From positions 1-10,976 of the forward strand of contig JAFDAT010000079.1 in NCBI GenBank assembly GCA_019313725.1: DNA of 10,976 nt, in the 5' to 3' direction. Below, piece by piece: positions 7,794 through 10,976 of this stretch. A program made the position numbers and the translations under genes. Numbering within the stretch: the first letter of the stretch is position 1; each line of letters begins with the position of its first letter. Under the pieces are notes generated by a model, which saw only the letters and a program-made list of their open reading frames with translations, was not told the DNA's origin and searched no databases. This DNA comes from Deltaproteobacteria bacterium. GTDB taxonomy: Bacteria > Desulfobacterota > Desulfobacteria > Desulfobacterales > B30-G6.

Positions 7794-7890
7794 TGGCTCG
7801 CTGGTTTAATAGTATAATTGCTCGCTCGGCGCCAGAAAAAGCCACTTAGCAATGAAATCTTCACCTACAGCTGGAATTCGAATTGCCTGA

Positions 7891-8706
7891 CTAAAACCTG
7901 AATGTAAACCGCGAGCTTCTCCTGTGGACAACCTGCCCGAATTCCTTTATCCAGAGGTATTCCTCTTCTGACAATGGACCTCTCTTTCTAAGGTTGTCCA
8001 AATTCTCCTGGAGCTGTTGACGGTTTTTTGGCCCGGTGAGCACTATATCAACATGAGGATTGGACAGACAGAAGCGATAGCAGTCAGATGCAGTCATGAC
8101 AGGACCCTCCCAGCCTTTTGGACGATTGAGAAGACCTCGCCACCGTGTAGCTGTATAGGCGATAATAGCTGGTTTGCGCCTGGCAAGGTTGGGAAAGATA
8201 TCCACCTCAGCTCCCGGGTGCGCGGCATTGTAACGGATCATGAGCATGTCAAGGGGAGAATCAAGGGCGAGCTTTCCGGCCCTTTGCCGGTCGTGAATAC
8301 TCACCCCAATGGCCCGAACCATGCCTGATTCTCTAAGTGACACCAGTGCGTCAATCGTCGATGGTGTCCAGGCACTCGTACGGCCAAGCCAAAATATCTG
8401 GAAAATATCTATGTAATCCGTGTCTAGCTGCTTAAGCAGCCGTTCACATGAACGCCTGATGCCTCCGCCAAAATATCCGGTCGTCGGCCCACAAGCCAGG
8501 GTGAGCGATTCCCTGTCACGTTTTAAGGCAGCTTTGAGCGACTTTGTTACCTGCCTTGCTTTGGGTGTCCAAAAAACATAGTCAATGCCCTGCTCAAGAG
8601 CCCACTCCAAGTCAACGCCCTCAACCCCAAAATGAGTCGCTAAACCTAGTCTGAACTGACGACGCCCAAGAGCGGGAACATCCCGATATAAGAAATCTTC
8701 ATACAT
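7891..8706 (-). CDS. Aldo/keto reductase-fold protein with altered catalytic tetrad
   Basis: The 271 residues follow the TIM-barrel of aldo/keto reductases: GLATHFG near the N-terminus, ALEQGIDYVFW at the end of strand 2, LKQLDTDYIDIFQIFW at strand 4, GMVRAIGVSIHD at strand 5, YN around 159-160, and VDIVLTGPKNRQQLQENL in the C-terminal cofactor region. In the family the reaction is NAD(P)H-dependent carbonyl reduction with an Asp-Tyr-Lys-His tetrad. Here the usual GxNxxDTA reads GIDYVFWT (Asp replaced by Phe45), the Tyr four to five positions on is absent, the Lys position reads CGP, and the YQxHW His is Phe105. So ordinary reductase chemistry is doubtful. The ATG at 8706 has AAGGA 9 nt upstream. 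It is on the same strand as the operon that starts 157 nt downstream, but that operon appears to have its own promoter, so a functional link is not established. Confidence 0.85.
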   Translation of the reverse strand: MYEDFLYRDVPALGRRQFRLGLATHFGVEGVDLEWALEQGIDYVFWTPKARQVTKSLKAALKRDRESLTLACGPTTGYFGGGIRRSCERLLKQLDTDYIDIFQIFWLGRTSAWTPSTIDALVSLRESGMVRAIGVSIHDRQRAGKLALDSPLDMLMIRYNAAHPGAEVDIFPNLARRKPAIIAYTATRWRGLLNRPKGWEGPVMTASDCYRFCLSNPHVDIVLTGPKNRQQLQENLDNLRKRGPLSEEEYLWIKEFGQVVHRRSSRFTFRF

Positions 8707-8821
8707 GAATATGCATCCTTTTCATCTTTTCACAAACGCCGCAACGGATTGACCGATCTCGTTCGGTGAATCTTCCTGCAGGAAAAACTCAAAGATTTTT
8801 TATTTTTTCCTTAGAAAAAAT

Positions 8822-8851
8822 ATAATAGCAGTTGTCACTATCGCTAATCAA
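8822..8851 (-). promoter_or_regulatory. Possible promoter for the aldo/keto reductase-like gene
   Basis: On the minus strand TTGATT (8851-8846) and TATTAT (8827-8822) are 18 nt apart, giving a start near 8815 and a leader of about 110 nt before the ATG at 8706. The -35 box matches in four and the -10 box in five positions. The surroundings are very AT-rich, so chance matches are likely. Confidence 0.3.
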
Positions 8852-8936
8852 TTGTAAATACCAATCGATGGCTGCTCATATTGTCTTAAGTCTGACGAAA
8901 CAATTTTATACACATCAGAAACAATTATCACTGCAG

Positions 8937-8963
8937 GGCGCCGCCCGATTCGCCGACGGCGCC
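8937..8963 (-). terminator. GC-rich hairpin downstream of the nitronate monooxygenase-like gene
   Basis: GGCGCCG (8937-8943) and CGGCGCC (8957-8963) form a perfect 7-bp GC-only stem with a 13-nt loop, in an otherwise AT-rich 295-bp spacer (8707-9001). It lies about 40 nt past the stop of the gene at 9002-9994, where a transcript would be ended or protected. No U-run follows on the minus strand, so it is not a classic intrinsic terminator. I see no gene in the spacer; it also holds a T-run/A-run inverted repeat at 8803-8820. Confidence 0.35.
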
Positions 8964-9001
8964 GGGAGACATGGCAAATTCAAGCAACCATAGGTTAGAT
9001 C

Positions 9002-9994
9002 CTAACGCTTTATGACATCATTGATGGCCTTCACCCGTACTTCAGCTTCCTGTAGCATGCCTTCCAGGAGTTCGGCGCACGTGGGGATGGAGTGAATCAA
9101 GCCGATGGATTGCCCAACCATCATGGGTGCTGCATTCACGTCGCCCGTTTCCCAGGCCTTTAAGACCCGCTCGCCGGAAACCAGTGGAATGATCTCTTCC
9201 AGACCGCCCCCCTTGGCCTCGGTCTCCAGAATGCACTCCACGGTTTCGTTGCGCAATGCCCTGCCCTGCAGATGGATCGACTTGCAGATCAATGTGGTGT
9301 CCTGCTCCTGGCGATTGACCAGTTCCTGTTTGATGTTGTTGTGAATGTCACACTCCTTGGTGGCCATGAAGCGGCTGGCCATCATGACCGCATCCGCCCC
9401 CAGCATCAGGGCCGCCGCCAACGTGCTGCCGTTGGCGATGCCGCCCACCGTAACCACCGGGATGGAAACCGCTTCTTTTATTCTGGGCGTCAGCACCATA
9501 GTGCTGACATCGTCGTCCAGGGGATGGCCGCCCTCTTCGATGCCGGCCGCGTATATGCCGTCATAGCCAACTTTTTCGGCATGCACTGCGTGACGCACAG
9601 ACCCCACCTTGTGAAACAGCTTTACCCCGGCCGCTTTAAGCATGTCGATATACTCCATACCGCAGGCCTTGTCCAAAGGGGCCCCGGACACTTCGATACC
9701 GTCCACCTTTTCCTCGGCGCACACTTTGAGGTACATCTTGTGGTGGTCGCCGGTGATACGGACCGAAGGCAGGATAGTGACATTCACCATGAAGGGCTTG
9801 TCGGTCAGCTCCCGGGTTTGGCGGATGGCCGCCCTGAAATCGTCCTCGGTTTCAAAATTGGCAGCGGTCAAATTGCCCATGCCCCCGGCATTGGAGATGG
9901 CCGCACACAGCGGCGGTTTGCAGATCCACATCATCGCACCGCAAATGATGGGATATTTAATATCGAACATTTCGGTAATTTTAGTTTTGATCAT
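9002..9994 (-). CDS. Nitronate monooxygenase / FabK-like FMN-dependent oxidoreductase
   Basis: The 330 residues form a TIM-barrel flavoprotein of the 2-nitropropane dioxygenase (NPD) family. Visible family marks are YPIICGAMMW at the N-terminus, ISNAGGMGNL (33-42), the AAGIEEGGHP loop with the conserved His157, the phosphate-binding VTVGGIANG (182-189) and GADAVMMASRF (199-209), and GQSIG (294-298). Family members oxidise alkyl nitronates with O2, or, as FabK, reduce enoyl-ACP; in anaerobes many have no known substrate, so the exact reaction is open. Length is normal and no residue loss stands out. The ATG at 9994 follows a ten-G run that includes the ribosome binding site. It is transcribed away from sppA and separated from the aldo/keto reductase-like gene by 295 bp with a hairpin, so it is probably a single-gene unit. 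Confidence 0.9.
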   Translation of the reverse strand: MIKTKITEMFDIKYPIICGAMMWICKPPLCAAISNAGGMGNLTAANFETEDDFRAAIRQTRELTDKPFMVNVTILPSVRITGDHHKMYLKVCAEEKVDGIEVSGAPLDKACGMEYIDMLKAAGVKLFHKVGSVRHAVHAEKVGYDGIYAAGIEEGGHPLDDDVSTMVLTPRIKEAVSIPVVTVGGIANGSTLAAALMLGADAVMMASRFMATKECDIHNNIKQELVNRQEQDTTLICKSIHLQGRALRNETVECILETEAKGGGLEEIIPLVSGERVLKAWETGDVNAAPMMVGQSIGLIHSIPTCAELLEGMLQEAEVRVKAINDVIKR

Positions 9995-9996
9995 TT

Positions 9997-10006
9997 CCCC
10001 CCCCCC
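9997..10006 (-). repeat. Ten-G homopolymer at the ribosome binding site of the NPD-family gene
   Basis: The plus strand has ten consecutive C at 9997-10006; on the coding strand this is G10, preceded by AA and followed by AA and then the ATG at 9994. The tract is itself the anti-16S-pairing region (AAGGGG). Runs of this length are slippage-prone, and a change in length would alter pairing and spacing. Confidence 0.9.
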
Positions 10007-10046
10007 TTATAAAAGAATGTTTTTTCGCTTGAACTCTCGCCTCCCT

Positions 10047-10063
10047 ATATCATGGAATGATAT
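10047..10063. promoter_or_regulatory. Perfect inverted repeat, possible operator
   Basis: ATATCAT (10047-10053) and ATGATAT (10057-10063) are perfect 7-bp arms around GGA. The 17-bp site lies 52 nt before the ATG of the minus-strand flavoprotein gene and 182 nt before sppA, a fitting place for a dimeric repressor. It is AT-rich and may be chance; no regulator family is recognised. Confidence 0.35.
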
Positions 10064-10089
10064 TTTTTACGAATCACCGGATTGAACAA

Positions 10090-10123
10090 CGGCAATCAAA
10101 TTATTTTTTATTTTCGGCAATCA
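10090..10123 (+). repeat. 9-bp direct repeat in the divergent spacer
   Basis: CGGCAATCA occurs at 10090-10098 and again at 10115-10123, start-to-start 25 bp, with a T-rich stretch between. It lies in the 251-bp spacer between the flavoprotein gene and sppA. Function unknown; the copies might be binding sites on roughly the same DNA face or chance. Confidence 0.4.
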
Positions 10124-10245
10124 GCTCTTTGAAAAAAACAATGGACGGGACCAGATTAAGCATTATATTAAAGTTGCAGAATATCACGGCAAAGGGCAGC
10201 CAATACGCAGATTATTAAATCTATCAATTATACGGGAGAGTCTTC

Positions 10246-10976
10246 ATGAAAAAACCATTTACCGCTTTACTGATCATGACATGGACGTTGATGCTCTTGG
10301 GATGCGCCGTCCCGCAGGTAAAACTGTTCAGCGACGCGTCAGACCCCCTTCAGGAGCTCACCATACAAGGTCAGGGCGATGAAAAAATCCTGGTGATCTC
10401 CATCAACGGCGTCATATCCAACAGTCCGAATGAGAGTTTTCTGCGCACCATGCCCAGCATGGTGGAGGAAACCGTGGCCCAGCTCAGAAAGGCCGAAAAG
10501 GATGAAAATATAAAAAGTCTGCTGATAAAGGTGGACTCGCCCGGCGGGACCGTGACCGCCGGCGACATGCTTTACCACGAAATCCTGGCCTATAAAGAAA
10601 GAACGGGGGTCAAAATCGTGGTTTCGATGATGGGCACCGCCGCATCCGGCGGGTACTATGTATCCCTGCCTGCCGACACTATCATTGCCCACCCCACCAC
10701 TATTACCGGATCCATAGGTGTCATCATCATGCAACCCGATCTTACCGGATTGTTGGATAAAATCGGTGTTGAAATTCGGGTCAGTAAGTCAGGCCACAAT
10801 AAAGACATGGGGTCGCCCTTCCGGCCGGCAACCGAGGAAGAGCAGAAGATGCTGAAGGATGTCACCGACGACCTTTCCCGAAGATTCCTTTTCCTGGTCG
10901 AAAAACACAGAGGTCTCGATGAAGCCGTCCTTTCGGAAGTGGCCACGGCCAGGATATATCTCGCCGAAGATGCCAA
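10246..10976 (+). CDS. sppA: Signal peptide peptidase SppA, lipoprotein form, partial (3' end beyond window)
   Basis: The ATG at 10246 follows GGGAGAG at 5 nt and opens 243 codons that run off the window. SppA proteases of family S49 degrade cleaved signal peptides in the membrane with a Ser/Lys dyad. Residues 1-20 form a lipoprotein signal: KK, a hydrophobic stretch, and the lipobox LLGC with Cys20. The protease domain shows ILVISINGVI (48-57), VDSPGGTVTAGD (96-107), the nucleophile Ser134 in GTAASGGYYV, TGSIGV (154-159), and the general-base Lys186 in SGHNKDMGSP. The Ser-to-Lys distance of 52 equals that in the single-domain Bacillus SppA, so this is the short SppA/SppA36K type, not the duplicated E. 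coli form. Most SppA use a transmembrane anchor; the lipobox suggests lipid anchoring on the periplasmic side. No clear promoter could be picked in the spacer upstream. Confidence 0.94.
   Translation, partial: MKKPFTALLIMTWTLMLLGCAVPQVKLFSDASDPLQELTIQGQGDEKILVISINGVISNSPNESFLRTMPSMVEETVAQLRKAEKDENIKSLLIKVDSPGGTVTAGDMLYHEILAYKERTGVKIVVSMMGTAASGGYYVSLPADTIIAHPTTITGSIGVIIMQPDLTGLLDKIGVEIRVSKSGHNKDMGSPFRPATEEEQKMLKDVTDDLSRRFLFLVEKHRGLDEAVLSEVATARIYLAEDA

Noticed and set aside
7820..7840. Sigma54-like GG-N10-GC on the minus strand upstream of the RND-kinase
   Set aside because: The invariant GG/GC spacing is met but the -12 element is poor (GAGCA), and the TTGACA site downstream is a better candidate.
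7875..7884. AATTCGAATT palindrome just after the aldo/keto reductase-like gene
   Set aside because: A 10-bp AT-rich palindrome without extended arms is expected by chance.
8803..8820. TTTTTTC/GAAAAAA inverted repeat as a terminator
   Set aside because: The stem is almost all A-T with a 4-nt loop, and it lies in the leader of the next gene; more likely simple AT-rich sequence.
8821..8826. TATAAT on the plus strand in the 8707-9001 spacer
   Set aside because: No -35 partner and no plus-strand gene downstream.
9272..10012. 246-codon plus-strand open frame opposite the NPD-family gene
   Set aside because: It is His/Asp/Gly-rich as expected for an antisense frame of a GC-rich gene; the minus strand carries the flavoprotein motifs.

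Overview
The window is a stretch of bacterial chromosome with mixed base composition (AT-rich spacers, roughly balanced genes). The gene types fit an anaerobic, H2-metabolising bacterium such as a Desulfobacterota (sulfate-reducer-like) lineage: a cytoplasmic [NiFe] hydrogenase tied to histidine kinases, an RND protein fused to a kinase, and a nitronate-monooxygenase-like flavoprotein. This assignment is inferred from gene content only; no rRNA or marker gene is present. I see no mobile element, tRNA, rRNA or CRISPR array.

Region 1 (1-7793, all on the minus strand) is the centrepiece. In transcription order it runs: a candidate sigma70 promoter (7793-7765); an RND-superfamily membrane protein fused to a histidine kinase (7733-4734); a stand-alone CheY-like receiver (4697-4323); a [NiFe] hydrogenase small subunit without a Tat signal (4246-3308); its large subunit (3296-1788); and a soluble triple-PAS histidine kinase (from 1783, leaving the window at base 1). 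Gaps are 36, 76, 11 and 4 nt, so this looks like one operon. The hydrogenase has the marks of group 2 (sensory/cyanobacterial-type) enzymes: cytoplasmic, all active-site cysteines present, and almost no C-terminal maturation peptide. The analogy is the HoxBC-HoxJ / HupUV-HupT H2-sensing systems, but with an additional membrane RND-kinase and a receiver without output domain. The kinase cores of the two kinases are clearly paralogous, so both probably address the same receiver.

Region 2 (7891-8706, minus) encodes an aldo/keto reductase-fold protein in which all four catalytic tetrad positions appear to be replaced. It is followed by an AT-rich 295-bp spacer (8707-9001) holding a possible promoter and a GC-rich hairpin.

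Region 3 (9002-9994, minus) is a FMN-dependent nitronate monooxygenase/FabK-like protein. A run of ten G overlaps its ribosome binding site, a candidate for slippage-based variation.

Region 4 (10246 to the window end, plus) is the start of a signal peptide peptidase SppA with a lipoprotein signal and an intact Ser/Lys dyad. The 251-bp divergent spacer between regions 3 and 4 carries a perfect 7-bp inverted repeat and a 9-bp direct repeat.
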